Positions 1 through 8,092 of a stretch of 64,000 nucleotides of DNA are shown piece after piece (position 1 is the stretch's first letter; each line of letters starts with the position of its first letter). The notes under the pieces were generated by a model that saw nothing but the letters and a program-made list of their open reading frames with translations, ran no database searches and was not told the origin of the DNA. Position numbers and translations under genes: made by a program. Location of the stretch: positions 107,839-171,838 of the forward strand of contig SUGL01000008.1 of assembly GCA_004963905.1 (NCBI GenBank), read 5' to 3'. The stretch is from Mesorhizobium sp. (GTDB lineage Bacteria; Pseudomonadota; Alphaproteobacteria; Rhizobiales; Rhizobiaceae).

Positions 1-2
1 GC

Positions 3-1373
3 ATCATTGGCACGGTGCTGTTCGGCGAGACGGCCGACGGCGCCTGGTTCAACGACCTCAAGAAGAAGGCGACCGACATCTCGGAGATGCGCGACACGCT
101 GATCTTCGGACAGGCCTTCCAGGGAGGCGCTTCCTCGGACCCTTTGACGGCCGTTGCGGCACTGGCGGATGATGCGGAAATCTGCGGCTGCAACGGCGTC
201 TGCAAGGGAAAGATCACCGGCGCGATCTCGGCCAAGGGCCTGACCGGCCTCGACGACGTGCGCGCCCACACCAAGGCTTCCGCTTCGTGCGGCTCGTGCA
301 CGGGCCTGGTCGAGCAGCTCCTGAAGCTCACGCTGGGCGACGCTTACAATCCGGCGGCGGTGCAGCCGATGTGCGGCTGCACGTCACTCGGCCACGACGA
401 CGTGCGGCGCCTGATCAAGGCGAAGGGACTGAAGACTATACCCGCCGTCATGCAGGAACTCGAATGGAAGACCTCCTGCGGCTGCGCAAAATGCCGGCCG
501 GCGCTGAACTACTACCTTGTCTGCGACTGGCCCGACCAATATGCCGACGACTATCAGTCGCGCTTCATCAACGAGCGCGTGCACGCCAACATCCAGAAGG
601 ACGGCACCTATTCGGTCGTGCCGCGCATGTGGGGCGGCGTTACCAGCGCCGGCGAATTGCGCGCCATCGCCGACGTGGTCGACAAGTTCCGCATCCCGAC
701 CGTGAAGGTGACCGGCGGTCAGCGCATCGACATGCTGGGCATCCGCAAGGAGGACCTGCCGGCGGTGTGGGCCGATCTCGGCAAGGCCGGCTTCGTCTCC
801 GGCCACGCCTATGCCAAGGGCCTACGCACGGTGAAGACCTGCGTCGGCTCGGACTGGTGCCGTTTCGGCACGCAGGATTCGACCGGACTCGGCATCCGCA
901 TCGAGAAGTTCATGTGGGGTTCCTGGACGCCGGCCAAGGTGAAGATGGCGGTGTCGGGATGTCCGCGCAACTGCGCCGAGGCGACCTGCAAGGATGTCGG
1001 CGTGGTCTGCGTCGACTCTGGCTACGAGATCCACTTCGCCGGCGCCGCCGGCCTCGACATCAAGGGCACCGAAGTGCTCGGCCTTGTGAAGACCGAGGAC
1101 GAGGCGCTGGAGGTGATCGTGGCGCTCGTCCAGATGTATCGCGAGCAGGCCCGCTATCTCGAGCGCATCTACAAATGGGCCAAGCGGATCGGCACCGCGG
1201 AGATCAAGCGGCAGATCCTCGACGACTCCGAGAAGCGCCGCGCCTATTTCGAGCGCTTCGTCTTCAGCCAGAAATTCGCGCAGGTCGATCCCTGGTCCGA
1301 ACGCGTCTCCGGCAAGGACAAGCACGAGTTCCGGCCGATGGCCTCGGTGGGGTTCGCAGAGGCGGCGGAATGA
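3..1373 (+). CDS. nirB: Nitrite reductase [NAD(P)H] large subunit, 3' part
   Basis: C-terminal part (about 456 residues) of the siroheme-dependent assimilatory nitrite reductase that reduces nitrite to ammonium in the cytoplasm; the N-terminal FAD/NAD(P)H domains lie left of the window. The frame is open from base 3, so the GTG at 15 is an internal valine. In order I see BFD-like [2Fe-2S] segments (CGCNGVCKG with CGSCTG, then CGCTSLGH with CGCAKC), the ferredoxin-like sulfite/nitrite reductase half-domain, and the siroheme/[4Fe-4S] ligands as TCVGSDWCRFG (about 837-870) and SGCPRNC (about 955-975). nirD and nasA follow on the same strand, as expected for a nitrate assimilation operon, although a 232-base gap holding a palindromic repeat separates nirB from nirD. 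Identification is secure; only the 5' end is missing. Confidence 0.96.
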   Translation: MIGTVLFGETADGAWFNDLKKKATDISEMRDTLIFGQAFQGGASSDPLTAVAALADDAEICGCNGVCKGKITGAISAKGLTGLDDVRAHTKASASCGSCTGLVEQLLKLTLGDAYNPAAVQPMCGCTSLGHDDVRRLIKAKGLKTIPAVMQELEWKTSCGCAKCRPALNYYLVCDWPDQYADDYQSRFINERVHANIQKDGTYSVVPRMWGGVTSAGELRAIADVVDKFRIPTVKVTGGQRIDMLGIRKEDLPAVWADLGKAGFVSGHAYAKGLRTVKTCVGSDWCRFGTQDSTGLGIRIEKFMWGSWTPAKVKMAVSGCPRNCAEATCKDVGVVCVDSGYEIHFAGAAGLDIKGTEVLGLVKTEDEALEVIVALVQMYREQARYLERIYKWAKRIGTAEIKRQILDDSEKRRAYFERFVFSQKFAQVDPWSERVSGKDKHEFRPMASVGFAEAAE

Positions 1374-1416
1374 TGGAGATGTTTGCGCATCCTAGCTCGG
1401 AACCCGGTCGTACCGA

Positions 1417-1569
1417 CCCCTTCTGGCCTGCCGGCCATCTCCCCCTCAAGGGGGGAGATCGGATGTCACAATGGCCTTCGCCTACCTCCAACGCTGCTCG
1501 ATCGGTGCCGTCCGCGAAACTGCCAATCTCCCCCCTTGTGGGGGAGATGTCCGGCAGGACAGAGGGGGG
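1417..1569. repeat. Intergenic palindromic mosaic repeat between nirB and nirD
   Basis: Two related arms of about 43 bases face each other. The left arm (1417-1459) runs CCCCTTCTGGCCTGCCGGCC and then a hairpin ATCTCCCCCTCAAGGGGGGA (from 1437). The right arm (1525-1568) is its near reverse complement, with hairpin AATCTCCCCCCTTGTGGGGG followed by AGATGTCCGGCAGGACAGAG. Each arm folds on itself and the two arms can also pair. This looks like a dispersed non-coding repeat I recall in Mesorhizobium intergenic regions (the recall is from memory, not from a search). In transcribed RNA it would form strong stems inside the nirBD message. Confidence 0.8.
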
Positions 1570-1605
1570 TGCCTGGGCGCATTCATACCAAGCAAAGGCA
1601 GCCGC

Positions 1606-1935
1606 ATGACCTGGATCGCCATCGGCACCATCACCGACATCCCTCGCCGCGGCGCGCGCTGCGTAGCCACCCCGCAGGGCAAGATCGCCGTTTTCCGCAC
1701 CGCGGATGACCAGGTCTTTGCCATCGAAGACCATTGCCCGCACAAGGGCGGCCCGCTGAGCCAAGGCATCGTCCATGGCGCGGCGGTGACCTGCCCGCTG
1801 CACAACTGGGTGATCTCGCTGGAGACGGGCAAGGCACTCGGCGCGGACGAAGGCTCTGTCCGAACGATCCCGGTCAGGGTCGAGGGCGAACGGCTGTTCA
1901 TCGCGCTCGAAGCGCTGGCCTCGAAAGCGGCCTGA
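1606..1935 (+). CDS. nirD: Nitrite reductase small subunit (Rieske-type)
   Basis: 109-residue small subunit of assimilatory nitrite reductase. The start at 1606 gives the family's usual length, opening MTWIAIGTITDIP; an upstream in-frame ATG at 1471 would add residues coded by the palindromic repeat and is unlikely. An AAAGG sits just upstream. All four Rieske [2Fe-2S] ligands are visible: Cys44 and His46 in DHCPHKGG, Cys63 and His66 in CPLHNW. The protein therefore probably carries a real cluster passing electrons within the NirB complex. It ends 3 bases before nasA, so the two are almost certainly co-transcribed. Confidence 0.93.
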   Translation: MTWIAIGTITDIPRRGARCVATPQGKIAVFRTADDQVFAIEDHCPHKGGPLSQGIVHGAAVTCPLHNWVISLETGKALGADEGSVRTIPVRVEGERLFIALEALASKAA

Positions 1936-1938
1936 GGC

Positions 1939-4608
1939 ATGGAAGAAGCACGCGAGGTGAGGACCACCTGCCCCTATTGCGGGGTGGGATGCGGCGTGCT
2001 GGCCGAGATCGCCGCGGACGGCAAGACGACCGTCCGCGGCGATCCCGAGCACCCGGCCAATTTCGGCCGCCTCTGCTCGAAGGGGTCGGCCCTTGCCGAG
2101 ACGCTCGGTCTCGAAGGCCGTCTGCTTCAGCCGGAAATCCGTGGCAGGCAGGTTGGTTGGGACGAAGCGCTCGATCTCGTTGCCGCGAAATTCTCGCGGG
2201 CGATTGCCGAGCACGGGCCGGACTCGGTCGCCTTCTACGTCTCCGGCCAGTTGCTCACCGAGGACTATTATGTCGCCAACAAGCTGATGAAGGGTTTCAT
2301 CGGCTCGGCCAACATCGACACCAATTCGCGGCTCTGCATGGCGTCGTCCGTCGCCGGCCATCGCCGCGCTTTCGGCGAGGACATCGTCCCCGGCGTCTAT
2401 GAGGATTTCGAAGACGCCGATCTCATCGTGCTCACCGGCTCCAACACCGCATGGTGCCATCCGGTGCTCTACCAGCGCATGCTCGCAGCACGCAGGGAGC
2501 GCGGGACCAGGATCGTCGTCATCGATCCTCGGCGCACCGCCACGGCCGACGAATGCGACCTACATCTGGCGCTCGATCCGGGCACGGACGTGCTTCTGTT
2601 CAATGGGCTGCTCGTGCATCTCGTCCAGACCGGGAAGATCGATGTCGATTTCATCCGCGACAACACCTCCGGCTTCGACGTTACGGCCGCTTTGGCCGGC
2701 GCCGACGCGCCGTCGATCGCGCGCGTCGCGAAAGGCTGCGGGCTGGCGGCCGCCGACGTCCAGGCTTTCTATGAACTCTTTGCCGGCACCGAGCGGACCG
2801 TCACCGCCTACAGCCAGGGCGTCAACCAGTCGGCGCATGGAACCGACAAGGTCAACGCCATCATCAACTGCCATCTCGCCACCGGCCGCATCGGCAAGCC
2901 CGGCACGGGACCGTTCTCGATCACCGGCCAGCCGAACGCGATGGGCGGCCGCGAGGTGGGAGGTCTGGCCAACCAGCTCGCAGCGCATATGGACTTCGCC
3001 GACGAGGCCAATATCGACCGGGTCTCCCGCTTCTGGAACGCGCCCAAGGTCGCGCGGCGCGGCGGCCTGAAGGCCGTGGACATGTTCCAGGCGGTCGCCG
3101 ACGGGCGCATCAAGGCGCTGTGGGTGATGGGCACCAATCCGGCGGTTTCGATGCCGGACGCCTCGCGCGTGCGCGCCGCGCTGTCCAAATGCGATTTCGT
3201 CGCCGTCTCGGATGTGACCCGCACCGACACCACGCGCTATGCCGACGTGCTGCTGCCGGCCGCCGCCTGGGGCGAGAAGGACGGCACGGTCACCAATTCG
3301 GAACGGCGCCTCTCGCGCCAGCGACCGTTCCTGCCGCCGCCCGGCGAGGCAAAAGCCGACTGGCGTATCATCTGTGAGGTCGCCACCCGCATGGGTTTTG
3401 GCGATGCCTTCGCCTATCGGACGCCGGCCGACATCTTCCGCGAGCATGCAGCGCTCTCCGCCTTCGAGAACGACGGCGAACGCCTGTTCGACCTCGGCGG
3501 CGTGGCCGACCTTAGCGACGCGGATTACGCCGCCTTCGCGCCGCGCCACTGGCCCGCGCTGGACCGGAACGAGCAGCCGACAAGACTATTTGCCGACGGC
3601 CGCTTCGCCACACCCGACGGCCTCGCGCGTTTCGTGCCGGTGCGGCAAGAGGCGACCGCCTTCACGGTCGACGCGGACTATCCGCTTGCTCTGAATACCG
3701 GCCGGCTGCGCGACCAGTGGCACACCATGACGCGCACCGGCAACGTGCCGCGCCTGATGGCCAACGCGCCGGAGCCTGCGGTCGACCTCAATCCGGTGGA
3801 CGCCGCCGCGCATCATCTGAAGGACGGCGATCTGGCTCATCTGTCGACTCGCTTCGGCTTCGTCCGCGCGAAGGTGCGTGTGACGGAGGCTCAGCGGCGC
3901 GGCCAGGCCTTCATGCCCATGCACTGGAGCGGTCATTTCGCGGCCAAGGCCGCCGCCGGCCTCATATCCTCGCCGGTCACCGACCCGCATTCCGGCCAGC
4001 CGGAGCTCAAGCATGTGCCGGCAAGGATCGTGCGCGAGAACACCGGCTGGGCCGGCGTGCTCATCACGCGGCGTGATCTGAGGCCGACAGGCTTTGTCCA
4101 TTGGAGCCGGCACGCGGTCGAGGGCGGCTGGGTCTACGAGCTAACCGGAGCCGAGCCGCCGGACCAAGGCATTCTTCTGGCGCGCAAGCTGCTCGCCGTT
4201 CAACGGCACGATCATCTGCTCGAATACACCGATCGCAGAGGGCTCGCCTATCGCGCCGCTGCCATCGACGAAGGTGGCGCCATGGCCGAGGCCCTGCTGG
4301 TCGCCGCTCCCGACCAACTGCCGATGCGGGACTGGTTGGTGTCTCTGTTGGCCACCCGCCAGCCGCTATCGCCTGCCGATCGCCACGCACTCTTGTCGGG
4401 CCGCTCGCCAGTGCCCACGCCCGCGATCGGGCGGGTCGTGTGCTCATGCTTCCATGTCGGCGTCAACCAGCTCGCCGCGGCCGTCGCTTCGGGATGCGAC
4501 AGTCTCGAGGCAATCGGCTCGACGCTGCGCGCCGGCACCAACTGCGGTTCCTGCCGCTCGGAGATAAGAGCGATCATCGATGCCCGCCAGGTTCAGGCGG
4601 CCGAGTGA
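1939..4608 (+). CDS. nasA: Assimilatory nitrate reductase catalytic subunit
   Basis: 889-residue molybdopterin oxidoreductase of the NasA/NarB type that reduces nitrate to nitrite in the cytoplasm, feeding NirBD. The N-terminal [4Fe-4S] site is CPYCGVGC (Cys11, 14, 18) with Cys46 in RLCSKG. The bis-MGD domain follows (for example GSNTAWCHPVLYQRM near 170, GTNPAVSMPDA near 395) and then the molydopterin-dinucleotide-binding fold (LNTGRLRDQWHTMTRTG near 580). A BFD-like [2Fe-2S] domain closes the protein (VVCSCFHVG and NCGSCRSE), a feature of NasA proteins that take electrons through an extra cluster. No separate electron-transfer subunit is present here. The 3' end overlaps the convergent livF by 16 bases. 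Confidence 0.95.
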   Translation: MEEAREVRTTCPYCGVGCGVLAEIAADGKTTVRGDPEHPANFGRLCSKGSALAETLGLEGRLLQPEIRGRQVGWDEALDLVAAKFSRAIAEHGPDSVAFYVSGQLLTEDYYVANKLMKGFIGSANIDTNSRLCMASSVAGHRRAFGEDIVPGVYEDFEDADLIVLTGSNTAWCHPVLYQRMLAARRERGTRIVVIDPRRTATADECDLHLALDPGTDVLLFNGLLVHLVQTGKIDVDFIRDNTSGFDVTAALAGADAPSIARVAKGCGLAAADVQAFYELFAGTERTVTAYSQGVNQSAHGTDKVNAIINCHLATGRIGKPGTGPFSITGQPNAMGGREVGGLANQLAAHMDFADEANIDRVSRFWNAPKVARRGGLKAVDMFQAVADGRIKALWVMGTNPAVSMPDASRVRAALSKCDFVAVSDVTRTDTTRYADVLLPAAAWGEKDGTVTNSERRLSRQRPFLPPPGEAKADWRIICEVATRMGFGDAFAYRTPADIFREHAALSAFENDGERLFDLGGVADLSDADYAAFAPRHWPALDRNEQPTRLFADGRFATPDGLARFVPVRQEATAFTVDADYPLALNTGRLRDQWHTMTRTGNVPRLMANAPEPAVDLNPVDAAAHHLKDGDLAHLSTRFGFVRAKVRVTEAQRRGQAFMPMHWSGHFAAKAAAGLISSPVTDPHSGQPELKHVPARIVRENTGWAGVLITRRDLRPTGFVHWSRHAVEGGWVYELTGAEPPDQGILLARKLLAVQRHDHLLEYTDRRGLAYRAAAIDEGGAMAEALLVAAPDQLPMRDWLVSLLATRQPLSPADRHALLSGRSPVPTPAIGRVVCSCFHVGVNQLAAAVASGCDSLEAIGSTLRAGTNCGSCRSEIRAIIDARQVQAAE

Positions 4609-5342
4609 GCGGCCGCGGAATCGACACCGCCCAGATAGGCGCCGATCACCGCGTCATTGCTGGCAAGATCGCTGCCCGATCCCTCGAGCACGATGCGGCC
4701 GGCCTTCAGGACATAGCCGTAGTCGGCGAATTTCAGGGCGACCTTGCTGTTCTGCTCCACCAGCAGGATCGTCACGCCCTCGCGATTGAGGCGCTGCACG
4801 ATGTTCATGACTTCCTTGATCAGTTGCGGCGCCAGCCCCATCGAAGGCTCGTCGAGCAGCAGCACCTTCGGGGCCGCCATGAGGGCCCTGCCGATCGCAA
4901 GCATCTGCTGCTCTCCGCCGGACAGGTTCCTTGCGTCGCCATTCTGCCGGCGCGCCAGGATCGGGAACAGCTCGAACACATGGTCCAACCGCCGGCGTCG
5001 CTCGACATCATCGGTGAGCGTGAACGAACCCAGGTCGAGATTCTCCTTGATCGTCATGTCGCCGAAAATGCGCCGACCCTCGGGAACGTGGACGAGGCCG
5101 CGGTGAGGCAGGCGGTGGGCGGGGACCCTTGTTACGTCCTCGCCCAGGAACCGGACGCTCCCCGAGGACGCCGCGGTGAGACCGGAGAGCGTGCGCAGCG
5201 TCGTGCTTTTGCCGGCGCCGTTCGCGCCGAGCAGCGCCACGACCTGGCCGCGTCTAACCGAGAGGCTGACGCCGTGCAGTGCTTCGATGCCGCCATAGCG
5301 CGTGACGATCCGGTCGGCCGAAAGGACGATATCGGTGTCCAT
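4593..5342 (-). CDS. livF: Branched-chain amino acid-type ABC transporter ATPase LivF
   Basis: 249-residue ATP-binding subunit of a LivFGHM-type importer, at the inner face of the membrane. Walker A is GANGAGKST, the signature is LSGGEQQMLA and Walker B is VLLLDEPSMGL, followed by the LivF-typical LVEQN. It is the last gene of a leftward transporter operon; its ATG shares one base with the livG stop (TGATG), indicating translational coupling. Its 3' end overlaps convergent nasA by 16 bases. The transported substrate cannot be read from the ATPase; the surrounding catabolic genes suggest an amino-acid-like or amide compound rather than necessarily leucine or valine. Confidence 0.93.
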   Translation of the reverse strand: MDTDIVLSADRIVTRYGGIEALHGVSLSVRRGQVVALLGANGAGKSTTLRTLSGLTAASSGSVRFLGEDVTRVPAHRLPHRGLVHVPEGRRIFGDMTIKENLDLGSFTLTDDVERRRRLDHVFELFPILARRQNGDARNLSGGEQQMLAIGRALMAAPKVLLLDEPSMGLAPQLIKEVMNIVQRLNREGVTILLVEQNSKVALKFADYGYVLKAGRIVLEGSGSDLASNDAVIGAYLGGVDSAAAHSAA

Positions 5343-6106
5343 CAATCCTCCGTGCCGAGATAGGCTTCGATGACCTTGGGGTCGGCGCGCACGGCCTCCG
5401 GCGCGCCGTCGGCGATCTTCTGGCCGTAGTCGAACACCACGATCTTTTCCGAGACCTGCATGACCAGGCCCATGTCGTGCTCGATCAGCAGGACGGTGAC
5501 GCCGGTCTCGTCGCGAATGCGGCGGATCAGGTGCACCAGATCGAGCTTCTCGCGCTCGTTCAGCCCGGCGGCTGGCTCGTCCAGCAGGATGAGCTCGGGC
5601 GTCGACGCCAGGGCTCTTGCAAGCTCGAGCCGTCGTTGGTCGCCATAGGAAAGACCGCCGGCAAGACGATGCGCGTGTTCCGCGATGCCGACGAAACCGA
5701 GCCAGCGCATCCCGGCCTCGCGTATCATGTCTTCCTCGCGCCTCTGCGACGGCAGGTGCAGGATCGCCGAGACAATGCCGTGGCGGCTGCGGCAATGCTG
5801 GCCGGACATGGCGTTTTCCAGGACCGACATTTCCTTGAACAGCCGGATGTTCTGGAACGTGCGGGCAAGGCCGAGCGCGGTGATGCGATGCGGCGGCAAG
5901 CCGACGATCGAGTGGCCGCCCAGCCGGATCGAGCCGCCCTTCGGCTTGTAGAAGCCGGTCAGACAGTTGAAGAGCGATGTCTTGCCGGCGCCATTGGGTC
6001 CGATAAGGCTGTTGATGGCGCCCTTTTCCACCGAGAACGAAATGTCCTGAAGGACCTTCAACCCTCCGAAGCTGAGACGCAGGTCGCGGACTTCCAGCAA
6101 GGCCAT
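5342..6106 (-). CDS. livG: Branched-chain amino acid-type ABC transporter ATPase LivG
   Basis: 254-residue second ATPase of the Liv importer. It shows Walker A GPNGAGKTS, signature LSYGDQRRLELA, Walker B LILLDEPAAGLN and the long LivG insertion (HCRSRHGIVSAILHLP region). The start at 6106 (MALLEVRDLRLSF) matches the family; a longer in-frame opening reaching 6364 lies inside livM and is not used. It is 2 bases downstream of the livM stop and overlaps livF by one base. Confidence 0.93.
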   Translation of the reverse strand: MALLEVRDLRLSFGGLKVLQDISFSVEKGAINSLIGPNGAGKTSLFNCLTGFYKPKGGSIRLGGHSIVGLPPHRITALGLARTFQNIRLFKEMSVLENAMSGQHCRSRHGIVSAILHLPSQRREEDMIREAGMRWLGFVGIAEHAHRLAGGLSYGDQRRLELARALASTPELILLDEPAAGLNEREKLDLVHLIRRIRDETGVTVLLIEHDMGLVMQVSEKIVVFDYGQKIADGAPEAVRADPKVIEAYLGTED

Positions 6107-6108
6107 GG

Positions 6109-7059
6109 TCAACCTCGCTTGTCCGGCCACAGGCCGTTCGGCCTGAAGAGCATGATCGCCAGCAGCGCGACAGCGGTGACCAGCGGACGATAGGTACCCG
6201 CGCCGCGCAGCACTTCCGGCAGCAGCGCCACGAGGATGGCGCCCAGGACGACACCGGGAATGCGCCCCATGCCACCCAGCACGACGCCGAGCAGGATCAG
6301 CAGCGACTGGTTGAAGGTGAAGCTCTCGGGCGAGATGGCGGTCATCTTGGCGGCATAGAGACACCCGGCCACGGACGCGATCACCGCCCCCATCATATAG
6401 GCCTGCAGCTTTGCCGAGACGCGGTTGATGCCGATGCCGGCGGCGGCGTCCTCGTCATAGCGGACACAGAACCAGGCCCGTCCCATGCGCGACCGCTCGA
6501 CGCTCAGGCAGACGAAGATGGTGATGAGCGCTAGCGCCAGGAAGGCGTAGTAGAAATGCTGCACCTGCATCAGCTTGAAGCCGAAGATCTCCGGCCGCTC
6601 GATGCCGACCAGACCGCTGGCACCGCCGGTGATGTCGAGGTTGCGGGCGATGATGCGCACGATCTCGCCGAAGCCCAGTGTCACGATCGCCAGATAGTCG
6701 CTACGCAGCCTGAGCGTGGGCGCGCCGATGATGACGCCGGCCGCGCAGGCAGCCGCCATGGCGACCGGAATGGTGAGCCAGAAATTCAAGCCGAATTCCG
6801 CGGTCAGGATGCCGGTCGTGTAGGCGCCGACGGCAAAGAAGGCGGCATAGCCGAGGTCGAGCAGGCCGGCGTAGCCGACGACGATGTTGAGGCCGAGGCA
6901 TAGCACGACATAGAGCAGCGCCGTGGTCGCCACCTCCGTCACATAGGCGTTGGCGAATTGCGGCAGCACCAGCGCACAGGCGAGCGCGGCCACACCCGGC
7001 ACAAGCGAGCGACGCATCGATGGCGTGGCCGCCGGTAAGGTCCTCACTCCCTCGCTCAT
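6109..7059 (-). CDS. livM: Branched-chain amino acid-type ABC transporter permease LivM
   Basis: 316-residue inner-membrane permease with multiple hydrophobic helices and the LivM hallmark segment LGLNIVVGYAGLLDLGYAAF near residues 54-73. The conserved cytoplasmic EAA-like region lies around RYDEDAAAGIGINRVSAKLQ. It pairs with LivH to form the translocation pore. The ATG at 7059 overlaps the livH stop by one base, so H, M, G and F form a single coupled run. Confidence 0.93.
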   Translation of the reverse strand: MSEGVRTLPAATPSMRRSLVPGVAALACALVLPQFANAYVTEVATTALLYVVLCLGLNIVVGYAGLLDLGYAAFFAVGAYTTGILTAEFGLNFWLTIPVAMAAACAAGVIIGAPTLRLRSDYLAIVTLGFGEIVRIIARNLDITGGASGLVGIERPEIFGFKLMQVQHFYYAFLALALITIFVCLSVERSRMGRAWFCVRYDEDAAAGIGINRVSAKLQAYMMGAVIASVAGCLYAAKMTAISPESFTFNQSLLILLGVVLGGMGRIPGVVLGAILVALLPEVLRGAGTYRPLVTAVALLAIMLFRPNGLWPDKRG

Positions 7060-7970
7060 CACACCCGCTCCACGACCGAGCGCCCGAGGATCCCGGTCGG
7101 CTTGAAGACCAGGAACAGGATCAGCGCGCCGAACACGAAGACGTCGCGCCATTCCGATCCGACGAAGGGCAAGGACGATCCATAGGCTTCGAGCAGGCCG
7201 AGCAGCAGGCCGCCGAGCATGGCGCCGGGCACGCTGCCGATGCCGCCGATGACGGCCGCGGTGAAGGCCTTGAGGCCCATGATGAAGCCCATGAAGAAAT
7301 GGACGCTGCCATAGTAGGCGCCGGCCATGACGCCGCCGCCGGCCGCGAGCGCCGACCCCATGAAGAAGGTCAGCGCGATCACCCGGTCGACGTCGATGCC
7401 CATCAGCCGGCTCGCCCCCATGTCGATCGAGACGGCGCGCATCGCCTTGCCGTACATGGTGCGCGAGACGAAGGCTTGCATGCCGGCCATCAACAGGATC
7501 GAGGCGGCGACCAGCACGATTTGCGTGTAGGTGATGTGAACGGCCGAAACGTCCACGCCCGCAAAACCGAGATCGGTGTTGAATGCGAAGTGCCGCCCGC
7601 CCGTCACTGCGAGCGCCCCGCCGTTCAGCACCATCGAGGCGCCGAGCGCGGTGATCAGGATCGAGAGGCGCGGCGCGTTGCGCATCGGCCGGTAGGCGAA
7701 GCGCTCGATGACGACACCAAGCAGGCCGACGGCCAGCATCGACACCAGCAGTGCGCAGACGACGCCCAGCCAGCCATTGCCGACCCATATGCCGACGAAG
7801 GAAAACACGATGAGGCCGGCGAAGGCGCCGCTCATATAGATATCGCCATGGGCGAAATTCAGCAGCTTGATGACGCCGAAGACCATGCTGTAGCCAAGCG
7901 CGATCAGGGCATAGAACGAGCCGACGATGAGGCCGTTCACCAGTTGCTGGATAACCAGGTCGAGCGTCAT
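7059..7970 (-). CDS. livH: Branched-chain amino acid-type ABC transporter permease LivH
   Basis: 303-residue integral membrane permease, first of the coupled H-M-G-F genes. It opens MTLDLVIQQLVNGLIVGSFY and carries the family segments GVIKLLNFAHGD and AVIGGIGSVPGAMLGG. It is separated from the upstream solute-binding protein gene by 122 bases holding a strong hairpin, a common arrangement that lets the binding protein be made in excess over the membrane subunits. Confidence 0.93.
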   Translation of the reverse strand: MTLDLVIQQLVNGLIVGSFYALIALGYSMVFGVIKLLNFAHGDIYMSGAFAGLIVFSFVGIWVGNGWLGVVCALLVSMLAVGLLGVVIERFAYRPMRNAPRLSILITALGASMVLNGGALAVTGGRHFAFNTDLGFAGVDVSAVHITYTQIVLVAASILLMAGMQAFVSRTMYGKAMRAVSIDMGASRLMGIDVDRVIALTFFMGSALAAGGGVMAGAYYGSVHFFMGFIMGLKAFTAAVIGGIGSVPGAMLGGLLLGLLEAYGSSLPFVGSEWRDVFVFGALILFLVFKPTGILGRSVVERV

Positions 7971-8041
7971 TGATGCTCCGGTTGCGGGTGCTGAAAAAGT
8001 TAAGCTTGCGCGCGGCTTCGATGCGCGCCGCGCAACGGCAA

Positions 8042-8078
8042 TGACGCCGAGGCGAATGCAGGAGCCGCCTCGGCGTCA
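8042..8078 (-). terminator. Intercistronic hairpin between livJ-like gene and livH
   Basis: Perfect 13-bp stem: TGACGCCGAGGCG at 8042-8054 pairs with CGCCTCGGCGTCA at 8066-8078 around an 11-base loop. It starts 15 bases past the stop codon of the binding-protein gene. No T-run follows on the minus strand, so it is more likely an mRNA-stabilising or partial-attenuation structure than a full intrinsic terminator. Confidence 0.7.
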
Positions 8079-8092
8079 GCCTGTCTTCGCGG

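Noticed and set aside
1437-1459. Left hairpin of the palindromic repeat as a terminator of nirB
   Set aside because: No T-run follows, a matching hairpin faces it 66 bases on, and nirD downstream belongs to the same pathway; a dispersed repeat explains it better.
1264-2460. 398-residue antisense open frame across nirB end, the palindromic repeat and nirD
   Set aside because: Spans three unrelated sense features and has no motifs; a shadow frame.
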